DNA from: Azophilus sp965116165
Lineage (GTDB): Bacteria > Pseudomonadota > Gammaproteobacteria > Pseudomonadales > Azotimanducaceae
Direction of reading: 5' to 3'
Assembly: GCA_965116165.1 (NCBI GenBank)
Contig: OZ220484.1
Location: forward strand, 2,914,001 to 2,978,000
DNA length: 64,000 nt
The notes under the pieces are model-generated. The model saw only the letters and a list, made by a program, of their open reading frames with translations. It did no database searches and was not told the origin of the DNA. The number at the start of each line of letters is the position of its first letter. Positions within the stretch are counted from its first letter, which is position 1. A program made the translations under genes and the position numbers. Below are positions 54,054 to 63,800 of this stretch, piece after piece.

Positions 54054-54722
54054 TTACTCGTCTCTCATCGCCCCGAATATGTGCAGCAGCGACATGAACA
54101 GGTTATAGAAGGAAACGAATAGCGTCACCGTCGCGCGGATGTAGTTGGTTTCGCCGCCATGCACGATGGCGCTGGTTTGCCACAGGATGGCCGCGCTGGC
54201 AAAGAGCACGAAGCCGCAGGAAATGGCGACCGAGAAGGCCGATAGGTCAAAGAACAGGCCCAACACAACCGCGCCCATCAGCACGAAGAAACCGACCACC
54301 AGAAAGCCGGATAGGAAACTGAAATCCCGGCGCGTGACCACGGCATAGGCGGAGAGCCCGACAAAGGCCGCCGCCGTGGTGCCGAGTGCCGAGGCGACCA
54401 GATTCGGCCCGTTGGCCAGGCTCAGATAGGCGTTCAGGATGGGCCCGGCGGTGAAGCCGAGAAAGCCGGTGAACAGGAAGGCGAATAGGATCCCCAGGCT
54501 ACTGTCCGCTGTTTTGTGCACGGCGTACAACAGCCCGAAAAAGCCGATGATGGTAATCAGAAAGCCCGGATAGGGGGCATTCATGGCCATGGAAACCAGC
54601 GCCGTTGCGGCACTGAACGCCAGGGTCATCCCCAGCAGCAGGTAGGTGTTGCGCAGGACATGGTTGACCTGCACGGCGGAGGGGGTTTGGGTACGAGCGG
54701 AAAGCAGATTCGGTTGCGCCAC
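54054..54722 (-). CDS. Bax inhibitor-1/YccA family membrane protein
   Basis: A 222-residue, seven-helix membrane protein of the BI-1 (LFG/YccA) family: LRNTYLLLGMTLAFSAATAL V, GFFGLLYAVHKTADSSLGI, LFTGFLGFTAGPILNAYLS, and the C-terminal IRATVTLFVSFYNLFMSLLH IFG. Members modulate Ca2+ or proton leak and, for YccA in E. coli, inhibit FtsH action on membrane proteins. It has a GTG start at 54722. It converges with the aminotransferase gene. Confidence 0.9.
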   Translation of the reverse strand: MAQPNLLSARTQTPSAVQVNHVLRNTYLLLGMTLAFSAATALVSMAMNAPYPGFLITIIGFFGLLYAVHKTADSSLGILFAFLFTGFLGFTAGPILNAYLSLANGPNLVASALGTTAAAFVGLSAYAVVTRRDFSFLSGFLVVGFFVLMGAVVLGLFFDLSAFSVAISCGFVLFASAAILWQTSAIVHGGETNYIRATVTLFVSFYNLFMSLLHIFGAMRDE

Positions 54723-54892
54723 TTGCTATGCCTCTTGGGTTGGTTTCTGTGGGGATATATAGAGAATTTGGACGGCTATTTCAAGGGAGGTCGGCGAATT
54801 GTTGGCAACAAATGGAACTGTCCAGTTTTCCGGTCCCTGTGCGGCGGAATTTGACCTTTAGCGGCGTTTCGTCACACCGCCACCAGGTCGGG

Positions 54893-55891
54893 CTAGTCAC
54901 CGAGCCGCAGCAGGTTTTCGACACACTGCCGCGCATCGGTTTCGCCGTCGAGCAGAGCCAGCACCGTGGTCACGAAAGGCGCCGGCAAACCATGTCCGGC
55001 GGCGCGCGCCGCGAATAGGCGCGTGGCGCGCACACCCTCCGACACCATGACGGTGCTACCGAGCGCCTCGTCGAGACGTTTGCCCGACCCGAGCAACTCG
55101 CCCGTGCGTCTGTTGCGGCCATGCGGCGAGGTGGTGGTCACGTATAAATCGCCCACACCGGCCGGACTCAGCGCCGTATCGGCCTGGGCGCCCAGGGCCG
55201 CGAGCAGTCGGCAGGCTTCGCGGAATCCGGCGGTGAAGACGGCGGCCTTGAGATTGTCGCCGCCAACACCGTCGCCGCCGAGCCCGTCGCAGACGCCGCA
55301 GGCTAGGGCGATGACATTCTTGAACGCCCCCCAGAGTTCGACCCCGAGCGGATCGTCGGCATAGCGCAGTTGCAGCGTATCGGTGGAAAGGCGCGCGGCG
55401 AGGTTTCGGGCCACGCCCAGGTTTTCCGAGGCGACCAGTGCCGTGGTCAGCGCGCCGGCGGCGACCTCGCGCGCGATGGTTGGCCCGGTTATCACGGCCA
55501 AGTGGTTGCGGCACCCGGCCGCTCGGAGCTTCTCGTGGATGGCCTCCGAGACGAGTCGTTCACCCGGCGCCAGGCCCTTGGCGAGGTCGAGCAAAATCTG
55601 CCCGTCCACCAACAGGGGCACAACATCGTCAACGACTTCGAGAATCACATGGGAGGGAAGCGCCAGCACCACCACTTGCGCCCCTCCGAGCGCGGATTTC
55701 AGGTCCATTGACACATCCACGCCGGGCAGCGTTATGCCTGGAAGGTATTTGGCGTTGATGTCGGTATCGCGGATGCTGACGTAAACCTCGTGCTCAACCG
55801 TCCAGCCGCGCACTCGGTTGCCGTGCAGCGACCAAACGCGAGCCAGCGCCGTTCCGAAATTGCCAAGACCCAATACGGCTATGGCGGTCAT
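54893..55891 (-). CDS. gpsA: NAD(P)-dependent glycerol-3-phosphate dehydrogenase
   Basis: Makes sn-glycerol 3-phosphate from dihydroxyacetone phosphate for phospholipid synthesis. The 332 residues have IAVLGLGNFGTALARVW (Rossmann), LALPSHV, LAKGLAPGERL, GPTIAREVAAG, the catalytic Lys in GAFKNVIALACGVCDGLG, and NLKAAVFTAGF. The length is typical. It is divergent from nothing obvious, and 42 bases downstream of the lipoprotein gene on the same strand. Confidence 0.95.
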   Translation of the reverse strand: MTAIAVLGLGNFGTALARVWSLHGNRVRGWTVEHEVYVSIRDTDINAKYLPGITLPGVDVSMDLKSALGGAQVVVLALPSHVILEVVDDVVPLLVDGQILLDLAKGLAPGERLVSEAIHEKLRAAGCRNHLAVITGPTIAREVAAGALTTALVASENLGVARNLAARLSTDTLQLRYADDPLGVELWGAFKNVIALACGVCDGLGGDGVGGDNLKAAVFTAGFREACRLLAALGAQADTALSPAGVGDLYVTTTSPHGRNRRTGELLGSGKRLDEALGSTVMVSEGVRATRLFAARAAGHGLPAPFVTTVLALLDGETDARQCVENLLRLGD

Positions 55892-55933
55892 GTGGGAATC
55901 GCCGGCCCGATTGGCAAGGGCCGCAGCGCCACC

Positions 55934-56404
55934 CTAAGCGCGCCTATCCACCCGCCAGAACCAGGCGGCGGACGCTGTCGAACCGGAACTTCGATACTTG
56001 GCTGCGTAGGCTCCGAACACATTGGCGATCATGAGCGGGTCGTCGATCCGGGTGAGACGCGCCTCGTAGAGATTGTCGCCGATTTTCAGCACGACATTCG
56101 GATCGTCCGTAACCCAGGCTGCCCAGTTCTTGGTTTGCGGCCGATAGGCGGCAACATAGAGGTCGCCCTCGTATTCCGCGCAGACGATGGTGACCGAGTG
56201 CGGCAGGAAGTAGGGGGCCGCCACCTGAATGGCAATTTCCGGGTGTTCCCCGGTAAACACCCAGTCCTCGGGAAAGGGCTGCAACTCACCGCGCAGCCAG
56301 AGACCCGGCCGTTCGTCCTTTGGTTCGCAGGCGCCGAGCAGCAGTACGGCGGCGATGGCCGTTACGAGTCTTATACCAAGGTTTCTGATGGGGGTTGGAT
56401 CCAT
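55934..56404 (-). CDS. Hypothetical lipoprotein
   Basis: A 156-residue protein with an N-terminal lipoprotein signal (IRLVTAIAAVLLLGACEPKD): hydrophobic core and lipobox LGAC. The mature part (ELQPFPEDWVFTGEHPEIAI QVAAPYFLPHSVTIVC; DPNVVLKIGDNLYEARLTRI) is compact and beta-rich, recalling flavin-binding split-barrel proteins, but I cannot name the family. Its start codon lies at the very edge of the dispersed repeat copy C, so repeat insertion may have replaced the original 5' region. It lies upstream of gpsA on the same strand. Confidence 0.7.
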   Translation of the reverse strand: MDPTPIRNLGIRLVTAIAAVLLLGACEPKDERPGLWLRGELQPFPEDWVFTGEHPEIAIQVAAPYFLPHSVTIVCAEYEGDLYVAAYRPQTKNWAAWVTDDPNVVLKIGDNLYEARLTRIDDPLMIANVFGAYAAKYRSSGSTASAAWFWRVDRRA

Positions 56405-56492
56405 AAGTTGACATACTACTAGTATGTTGGGGTTTTTAGCAGCAAGAAACTACCACTTGTCGGCCTCTTTCAACCCATCGATGTAATTCCCT
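56402..56492. repeat. Dispersed ~105-bp repeat, copy C
   Basis: ATAAGTTGACATACTACTAG ... TTTCAACCCATCGATGTAAT TCCCT matches copies A, B and D with more changes; the left ~20 bases are missing. It supplies the start codon of the lipoprotein gene and the last codons and stop of the small membrane protein gene upstream. Confidence 0.75.
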
Positions 56493-56640
56493 TTCCGATG
56501 GAAATAGTCGATGCATGGTCTGCCGGATGAGAGGGCGGTGGCTTCGGCTTGGGCAGTTCGCGGCTGGTGTCGGGGCCGAGCACATACAATGCGGCCAAGG
56601 CGACCAGCGTCCAAACAATCAGGGATAGGACCAATTTCAT
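56470..56640 (-). CDS. Very small membrane protein
   Basis: A 56-residue frame from the ATG at 56640, preceded by GGAG at a good distance. It has one membrane segment (MKLVLSLIVWTLVALAALYV LGP) followed by a Pro-rich tail (RELPKPKPPPSHP). The last ~12 codons (ISIGKGITSMG) come from the dispersed repeat, so the original 3' end may have been altered. No family is recognised. Confidence 0.5.
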   Translation of the reverse strand: MKLVLSLIVWTLVALAALYVLGPDTSRELPKPKPPPSHPADHASTISIGKGITSMG

Positions 56641-56795
56641 TAAACAGTTCTCCACAGTTCCAGCGAGGCGCGACCTCGGGTACGGTGCGCATTTTAACCG
56701 CGAGTCGGCGAGCGAAGCCACGCCGGATTTCACCACCGGCCGCCGCATCCAGTGGGTGCGCAGGGTGTGTGCCGTGGCGGCACTCTATGGGGTAA

Positions 56796-57098
56796 TCACC
56801 GCGGCATTTCGATTTCGCTGGCTTCATAGAAGCGGGCGTCCACGCCTTCGGGGGGATTGGCCTGCATGGCGGCCTGAAACTCCGCCATGTGCGGTGTTTG
56901 GAAATGGGCGACCAGCGCTTCCCGGGTCGTCCAGCGCTCGGTGACGCGCAGCACGCCGGGGTTATCCAGTTCCACGCTGAAGTTGTAGTCCTCGCAGCCG
57001 TCCTCGGCGAGCGAGGCGGCCTGCATCCTGGCAATGGCCGCGCGCATGGCTGCGACGGTTTCCGGCGTGGTTGGGATTCGGGCGTTTACGACGATCAT
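56796..57098 (-). CDS. Antibiotic biosynthesis monooxygenase (ABM/YgiN-like) domain protein
   Basis: A 100-residue ferredoxin-like alpha+beta protein of the ABM family (quinol monooxygenase YgiN group): MIVVNARIPTTPETVAAMRA, CEDYNFSVELDNPGVLRVTE RW, ALVAHFQTPHMAEF. Such dimeric proteins oxidise quinols or small aromatics without cofactors, or have unknown roles. The ATG at 57098 follows GAGGAAAT. It stands alone between a small membrane gene and the RTX fragment. Confidence 0.85.
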   Translation of the reverse strand: MIVVNARIPTTPETVAAMRAAIARMQAASLAEDGCEDYNFSVELDNPGVLRVTERWTTREALVAHFQTPHMAEFQAAMQANPPEGVDARFYEASEIEMPR

Positions 57099-57198
57099 GG
57101 GTATTTCCTCTTGTTGTTGCCCGACTCCCTTCAATCGCGGGCAGGGGTTTGCTGGGGGGCCATACTGTATCAGCTTGGCGACGAGGCCCACAGTAGGC

Positions 57199-57597
57199 CG
57201 CGCCACAAAGCAGTGTGTACTGAAAGGCGACGCCGGTAACGATTATCTGTATGGCCTTGCCGGCAACGACGAGCTGCATGGCGGCGCCGGCGTGGATTGG
57301 GTCACCTATCAGTTCTCGGAAGCTATCCATGGCGTGACGGTAAATCTTGAGACCGGCCGCGCTAGAGGCAAGGATGCCGAGGGCAATACGCTTTTCAAAA
57401 TTGAAAATGTTGTGGGTTCCGACGGGGATGACACATTGGCGGGCAACTCGGGACAGAACACGCTCAAAGGCGGCGGGGGTATCGACACGCTGGAGGGCGG
57501 CGGCGTTGACACGCTGGAGGGCGAGGCCGGCAAGAGTGGTGAAAGCACTGGGTGCGCGGAACAGGAGCGGAGCACGCGGCGGAAGCACGCCCGGTGA
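57199..57597 (+). pseudogene. Fragment of an RTX (hemolysin-type calcium-binding) protein
   Basis: A plus-strand stretch encodes typical glycine-rich nonapeptide repeats (GGxGxDxLx): GDAGNDYLYGLAGNDELHGG AG, GSDGDDTLAGNSGQNTLKGG, GGIDTLEG. It also has the inter-repeat motif FSEAIHGVTVNLETGRARG. There is no start codon with a ribosome-binding site, no N-terminal effector part and no secretion-type C-terminus; it ends in a short unrelated tail. Remnant of a larger secreted protein, with no secretion genes nearby. Confidence 0.6.
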
Positions 57598-57818
57598 TTT
57601 CGCCGCTATTGACGGCCGCAGTAGTTTATTCATGAATAGGTCGGGTTGGCGGTCTATCGGGCTTTATGGCGCTTAATTCCATGACCCATTGATGCTAATT
57701 GATATTTTATTTTCGGCTCATCGCGAGGGAACTTCTTAAATATCAATAAAATCAATATTTTATTAAATTCGGCGCAGTTAAGCCCGATAAGCTGCTGGTC
57801 GTCTCTTGACGTATGTGA

Positions 57819-57834
57819 CTGTATATGAATACAG
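57819..57834. promoter_or_regulatory. LexA-type SOS box upstream of the radical SAM gene
   Basis: CTGTATATGAATACAG fits the gammaproteobacterial LexA consensus CTG-N10-CAG (with CTGT...ACAG). A -35-like TTGACG lies 8 bases upstream. The box is 32 bases before the ATG at 57867, where LexA would block transcription. Confidence 0.7.
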
Positions 57835-57866
57835 TTATCGTTCGAACCCCGAGGCGATGCGGTGCT

Positions 57867-58943
57867 ATGGGAAACGAAGGTGTACACAAGGGTCGTGGAG
57901 CCACAATCAACCCGGAGAGTCGCTATCTGAGTACGACATCGGTGCCTGTGGATGATGGCTGGGAGCTTGGTGAAGACCCTGAATCCGGTCCGGCAACGGA
58001 GTTCTTTCCCGACCGGACGGTGCGGCTGATCACCCGCAACCAATCCCCGGATGTGCCATTCGATCGCTCGATTAATGCCTACAAGGGTTGCGAACACGGC
58101 TGTATCTACTGTTTCGCCCGCCCCACCCACGCCTATCTCGATCTATCCCCCGGCCTCGATTTCGAAACCAAAATTTTCTACAAAACCGGGGTCAGGGAGC
58201 GGCTGCTTGAGGAATTGAGCGGCCGATCCTATCAGTGTCGGCCGATAGCGATGGGCACCAATACGGATCCCTACCAGCCCGTGGAAAGGCGTTTGCGGAT
58301 TACCCGCACCATCCTGGAGGTCGCCTTGGAGCACCGGCATCCGGTGACCATTGTGACCAAGGGTCAACTGATCCTGCGCGATGCCGACATTCTAGCCGAG
58401 CTTGCGAAGCGGCAATTGGTGAACGTCATGGTTAGCGTGACGACCCTATCCAACGCGCTGAAAGTGAAACTGGAGCCCCGCACGGCAAGCCCCGCCGCGC
58501 GTCTGCGCACCATTGAGCGGCTTGATGCCCTGGGTGTGCCCGTTGGAGCGATGGCCGCGCCGATCATTCCGTTTATCAATGACGCGGAGCTTGAAGCCAT
58601 TGTGGAGCGCGCCGCCGCGTCGGGCGCGCGGGCGGTGCGCTATGTGCTGTTGCGGTTGCCGCTGGAGGTTAAGAGCCTGTTCGAGGCTTGGCTTGCCGAA
58701 CACTATCCGCTGCGGGCGGGCCGGGTGATGAGCGCGATTCGGGAAACGCGGGGCGGCAAGACCTACGACTCGACATGGGGAAAGCGTATGCGGGGAACCG
58801 GACCCTATGCCGAATTGCTGGCCGCCCGGTTCGCGGCCGCATGCCGCAAGCAGGGGTTGCGGGATGGGCAACTGCCGCCACTGAGAACGGATCTTTTCGT
58901 GCGGCCCCCCCGCGACGGGGGTCAACAGCAATGCCTGTTTTGA
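57867..58943 (+). CDS. PA0069-family radical SAM protein
   Basis: A 358-residue radical SAM protein (SplB-like, PA0069 family). The [4Fe-4S] cluster motif CxxxCxxC is YKGCEHGCIYCFARPTHAYL. It is followed by the family signatures DLSPGLDFETKIF, AMGTNTDPYQPVERRL and TIVTKGQLILRD. The reaction is unknown; related SplB repairs spore photoproduct. A LexA box overlaps the upstream in-frame ATG at 57825, so translation most likely starts at the ATG at 57867 (MGNEGVHKGRGATINPESRY). In Pseudomonas aeruginosa PA0069 is listed, from memory, among LexA-regulated genes. A DNA-damage role is a reasonable inference. Confidence 0.9.
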   Translation: MGNEGVHKGRGATINPESRYLSTTSVPVDDGWELGEDPESGPATEFFPDRTVRLITRNQSPDVPFDRSINAYKGCEHGCIYCFARPTHAYLDLSPGLDFETKIFYKTGVRERLLEELSGRSYQCRPIAMGTNTDPYQPVERRLRITRTILEVALEHRHPVTIVTKGQLILRDADILAELAKRQLVNVMVSVTTLSNALKVKLEPRTASPAARLRTIERLDALGVPVGAMAAPIIPFINDAELEAIVERAAASGARAVRYVLLRLPLEVKSLFEAWLAEHYPLRAGRVMSAIRETRGGKTYDSTWGKRMRGTGPYAELLAARFAAACRKQGLRDGQLPPLRTDLFVRPPRDGGQQQCLF

Positions 58944-59159
58944 ACAAGGCTAACCAGGCTCTATCGCGGCGGTCCACGTCGCCGTTGATAGTAGGGCCGA
59001 ATACCTTGGCAAATTGACCATGCAGACCTTCCTTGGTGTCTTGTCGCCCGTGTTTTTCGGTTCGACACTGTCGCAGCCCCGTTGCAGTATTGGGAGAATG
59101 GTCGATATCGCCAGCGGGGCGCCGGCTGTTGTTGAAGCAATTTGAACCAAGGGGAAGGC

Positions 59160-60722
59160 ATGGACCTGATTGGCTGGTCGTGGATTTTTTTGGTGCTCTA
59201 TATCGGCCTCATGGTCGTCTTTGGCATTTGGGGGCGGCGCAAGGTTAAGAGCGCCGACGACTTTGCCACCGCCCGCAGCGCCTACGGGCCGATTTTCCTG
59301 GCTTTTGCCTTTGCGGCCACAACGGCGAGCGGCGCCACCTTTGTCGGCTTCCCCGGTCTTGTCTACGATATCGGTTTCGCGGCGGTTTGGTCTGTATTTC
59401 TCTACCCGATGGGCGTCTATATCGGCGTTTGGGTTTGCCTGCGGGTGGTCGGCAACAGTGGCCACGAGTTTGGCAACCGCACGATTCCAGAGTACCTGGG
59501 CAGTCGGTATCAATCGGACACCGTGCGGATGATGGTGTCGATATTTTCGCTGCTGCTCTTCTTTTACCTGGCCGGGCAACTCGTCTCCGGCATCGTCATG
59601 TTCGAACTGATGCTGGGCGTGAGTCCGGAAGTGGCGCTGGGCACCACGGCGGTGGTGTTGATGACCTATGTCGTGCTCGGCGGGGCCCACGCGGACATCC
59701 TCACGGACGGCGTGCAGGGATTCATCATGGTCGCCATCGGCGCGGCCCTGATGGTGATGTTCTTAACTGGGTTCGGCGTTGACGGCGGTTTTTTCGGCAT
59801 GGTGGACAGCCTGCGCGGCCAGGATGCCAATCTGGTCGGCTGGCTAAACCCCGATGCGGTGCTGTATCACTCCTGGTGGTCGGTTCTTGCCATACTGCTG
59901 GCGCATATTCCGCTCGGCATGCTCCCGCATATCGGCAACAAGGTGTGGGCGCTGAAGAGCCCGCGCGAACGCCGTCGATTCATCAGGCTCGCATTCACCT
60001 TTGGCCTCATTCTCGGGATGCTCGGGCTTGGCGGACTGTTGTCGCGGGCGATTCTAGGCGACGCGCTGTTGCAGCCGGGGGAGTCGAGCAACCACGCGCT
60101 GGTGCTGTTGTTTGTCGAGTTGTTTCCCGGTTGGCTGGCGGCGCTGCTCGGTGTCGGTATTCTCGCCGCGGTTATGTCCACCGCGGATGGCTTGGTGGTG
60201 TCGAGTTCGCAAATCATCGCCAACGACCTGTACCGCCTGAGCTACGTACCCCGCTACGCGAGCCATCTCAAGGAAACCCAGGTGGACCGGCGCGTGTTGC
60301 TGATCAGCCGTATTTCCACGGTTGCGGTGATGGTGATTTGCACGGCGATGGCTTGGGCGTTGGTTGATCGAAATGTGGCGCTGATTGTGTGGATTGGCAC
60401 CGGCGGCATGATGGCGGCATTCGCCGGGCCCCTGGTGGTGGGCGCGATTTGGCGGGGGGTTACCCGCGCCGGCGCCTTTGCGGGCCTGATCGGCGGGGTC
60501 GCGGTGTTCAGCATCACCCATAGCGGTGTTGTTGATCCCGACTGGTTCGGCCCGGGTGTTCTTCGGGACGTGGCGGCATGGCTGCATCGCGAGGCCGCGA
60601 ACCCCTGGTCGTGCGCCGCCATGGGTGAACTGGTGTCGGTGGCCCTGACCTGGGGCGTTTCCAAGTTGACGCAGCCGTTGCCGGAAGCGCATCTGCAACG
60701 CTTGTTCGGCACCATACGCTGA
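59160..60722 (+). CDS. Sodium:solute symporter family protein
   Basis: A 520-residue inner-membrane transporter with about 13 membrane helices, of the SSS (sodium/solute symporter) family: FAFAATTASGATFVGFPGLV, GHEFGNRTIPEYLGSRYQS, GVGILAAVMSTADGLVVSSS QIIANDLYR. It would import a small molecule with Na+. The substrate cannot be read from sequence (proline, pantothenate, acetate and sugars are family examples). The ATG at 59160 follows AAGGGGAAG; an upstream in-frame ATG at 59142 adds six residues. Repeat copy D lies directly behind it. Confidence 0.9.
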   Translation: MDLIGWSWIFLVLYIGLMVVFGIWGRRKVKSADDFATARSAYGPIFLAFAFAATTASGATFVGFPGLVYDIGFAAVWSVFLYPMGVYIGVWVCLRVVGNSGHEFGNRTIPEYLGSRYQSDTVRMMVSIFSLLLFFYLAGQLVSGIVMFELMLGVSPEVALGTTAVVLMTYVVLGGAHADILTDGVQGFIMVAIGAALMVMFLTGFGVDGGFFGMVDSLRGQDANLVGWLNPDAVLYHSWWSVLAILLAHIPLGMLPHIGNKVWALKSPRERRRFIRLAFTFGLILGMLGLGGLLSRAILGDALLQPGESSNHALVLLFVELFPGWLAALLGVGILAAVMSTADGLVVSSSQIIANDLYRLSYVPRYASHLKETQVDRRVLLISRISTVAVMVICTAMAWALVDRNVALIVWIGTGGMMAAFAGPLVVGAIWRGVTRAGAFAGLIGGVAVFSITHSGVVDPDWFGPGVLRDVAAWLHREAANPWSCAAMGELVSVALTWGVSKLTQPLPEAHLQRLFGTIR

Positions 60723-60738
60723 TGCGCCATCCTTAATC

Positions 60739-60842
60739 GATGGGACTTATATACATAAGTTGACATACCACTATATGCTGAGGTTTTAGTGGCAGGGAAC
60801 TACCACATCTAGGGTTCTGTCAACTCATCGATATAATTCCCT
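60739..60842. repeat. Dispersed ~105-bp repeat, copy D
   Basis: It is nearly identical to copy A (3702-3806). It lies between the convergent symporter and RND genes, and its last bases overlap the RND stop codon (60841-60843). Inverted ends AGTTGACA/TGTCAACT and an inner GTGG...CCAC pairing suggest a hairpin that may act as a bidirectional transcript end here. Confidence 0.85.
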
Positions 60843-63800
60843 AATCGATAGAGTGCCGAGAAATTGCCGGCGCAGGTGGCGAAGAACGGTCTCGTGACGG
60901 TTGCGTGAGAATGTGCCGGGTGAACAACCCCTTCAGATCCCGCGCGATAACGTACAACGATGGCACCAGCACCAGGGTGATCAGGGTTGCGAATAGAATG
61001 CCGAAGGCAACGGAAACGGCCATCGGGATGATTACCTGGGCCTGCATGCTGGTTTCCAGCGCTATCGGGGCCAGGCCGAAGAAGGTGGTGAGCGAGGTCA
61101 GCAGGATGGGTCGGAAACGTCGGCCACCGGATTGAATGGCGGCTTCGATTGGGTTTGCTCCCCGGGCCACGGCCTTGTTGACGTAGTCCACCATGATGAG
61201 GCTGTCGTTCACGACCACGCCGGACAGGGCAATGATGCCCATGATCGACACGACACTGACCGGTATCCCCAGCAACAGGTGGCCGGTGGTCGCTCCGACA
61301 ATTCCGAATGGGATGACGCCCATGATGATGAGCGGCTGTATATAGGATTTGAGCGGTATGGCCATAAGGGCGTAGATGCCGAACAGGGCGATGCCGAAGG
61401 CAAGCAGAACCTGAACCAGCCCCACCCGCTCCTCGTAGGCGCTGCCGGCCACGTCGGTATCGACGCCGGGGTAGCGTTCGCGCAACGATGGCATGAAATT
61501 TTTGGTGATTTGATTCACGACTTGGGAGGGCTCGACGATCGGGATATCGGACCGGGCCGAAACACGGATCGACCGCTGGCCATCGACACGCTTGATGCTG
61601 TCGTAACCGCGTTCCAGCCGATAGTCCGCGACCGCGTTGAACGGCAGTTCGCGACCGTCGGGTGTGCGCACCCACATGTTTTCCAGATTGCCCAGTGAAC
61701 GTCGCTCGGAGCGCGGATAGCGCACCATGACCCGCACCTCCTGGTCGTCGCGCTGAATGCGTTGCGCCTCGGCGCCATAGAAGGCGGTGCGCACTTGGCG
61801 CCCAAGATCCTGAAGCGTCAGCCCCAAGGCCTCCGCCTCCGGTTTTATGGCAAGCCGCACCTCCTCAGGCCCCAGGTTTGCGGAAACCTGAATTTCAAAG
61901 ACCCCGTCGAAGCCGGCCAGGTGTTGTTCCAATTCGGCGGCCGCCTTCTCCAACCGCTCGTAGTTGCGTCCGGCCAGGTTGAATTCGATCGGCGGGCCGC
62001 CGCCAATCTGCATAACGGAGAGGAAGCGCAACTCCTTCGCGCCGGGTATCTCGCCGACCGCCTTGCGCCAGCGCTCCTCGACCTCCTGGGGGGTAATTGG
62101 CCGGTCTCCGCCTTTGGCCAGTTCCACCTCGAATCGCCCGAAGCTGCCGTCGATGATGTAGGCGAATACATTCTTTATCGTATCCGTCTCCACCCCCGTT
62201 TCGGTCTTGATGTCTTCGTTGACCTGGCGCAGGGCGTCGCTCATTTGGCCGACGACACCGGCCACCAAGGATTCCGGCGCCCCATCGAACAACTCGATGT
62301 TTGCGCTTAGGGTGTCCTGCTCGACCTCGGGGAAAAAGACATAGCGCACCAGCCCGCCGGCCACCATGCTGACCGTGACGATCAGGAGGCCTATAAAGGC
62401 CGCGAGGGTGGTGTATCGATGTTTTATGGCGGTACCCAGCATGGGCTTGTAGCCGCGCTCAATGAAACGCTTTAGCGAGCGGTCAACCACCGCGACGGTG
62501 CCCCTGCCGCGGCCGGCGACATGGGACGAGCGCATGAGGGCGAGATGGGACGGCAGGATCAGCTTGGACTCGACGAGCGAGAAGGCCAGACAGAGTATTA
62601 CCACCCAGCCGACCGAACCCATGAAGGCGGTCATCACGCCCGTCGTGAACAGCATGGGCAGAAACGCCATGATGGTCGTTAGAACACCGAATGTTGCGGG
62701 TACGGCGACCCGCCGCGCCCCCGCAACGATGTTCTCCGTGCTGTAACCCCCGCTCTCTGTTTCGGCGTAGACGGACTCCGCCACGACGATGGCGTCGTCG
62801 ACCACGATGCCAAGCACGAGAATGAACCCGAACACACTGATGATGTTGATCGTGATGTCGATGGGTGGCAGCGGCAGCATCATCAGGGCACCAAGGAATG
62901 CCACCGGCAGACCGAAGATTACCCAAAATGCGAACTTCAGGTGCAGGAACAGGCCGAGGATGGCGAACACCAGGGTGGCGCCGATGAACATATTCTTGAA
63001 CATCATGTTCATGCGTTCGTTTAGGTGTTGGCTGACGTCGGAACGGGTTTCCAGCGACACGCCGACGGGCATCCGCGTCCTGGCCTCCTCGACATAGGCC
63101 CGCACGGCCGCGGTTACGTCGAGTTCGTTTTCGTCGTCGGTACTCATCACCGCCACGCCGAGGCTGCGCTTGCCATTGAAGAAGGCGTAGGACTCGGTTT
63201 CCGCGAAACCGTCCTTGATGGTGGCGATGTCGCCTAAGCGGATGCGGGTGCCGTCCTCCCGGGAGATGAGCACGATCTGTTCGAACTCCTCGCCGGTATA
63301 GGCTTGGCCCTTGGTGCGCAGCCGGATATTGCCCCCCTCGGATCGAATGTTGCCGCCGGGCAAATCGACGGACCAGGCGCGGATGACGGCGGCGACCTGG
63401 TCGAGGGTGAGGCCGTATTGGCGCAGCGTGGTTTCCGGAATTTCCACCGAGATCTCGAAGGGCCGGGAACCGCGAACCTCGGCGTAACTCACTTCATCAA
63501 GGGCCAATATCTCGTCGCGGATTTGCTCCGTGAGCTCCTTCATGTCCCGCTCGTCCATGTCGCCGGCGACCTGAACGGAAATGGCCTGGCGGCGGATACG
63601 CCCCTTGCGGATGACCGGACGCTCCGTTTCCAGGGGGAAGGTGGCGATGCTGTCCACGGCCAGCTTTACCTCGTCGAGCACCTCGGCCTGGTCGAATCCG
63701 TCGCGCACTTCGACAGTGACCTGGCCAAGCCCCTCCTGGGCATCGCCGAACACTTGCTTGATACCGTCGATATCCTGGATGGCCTCTTCGATTTTGACGA

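Noticed and set aside
57825..57866. Upstream ATG for the radical SAM gene at 57825
   Set aside because: It lies inside the LexA-type box, adds non-conserved residues, and lacks a ribosome-binding site.
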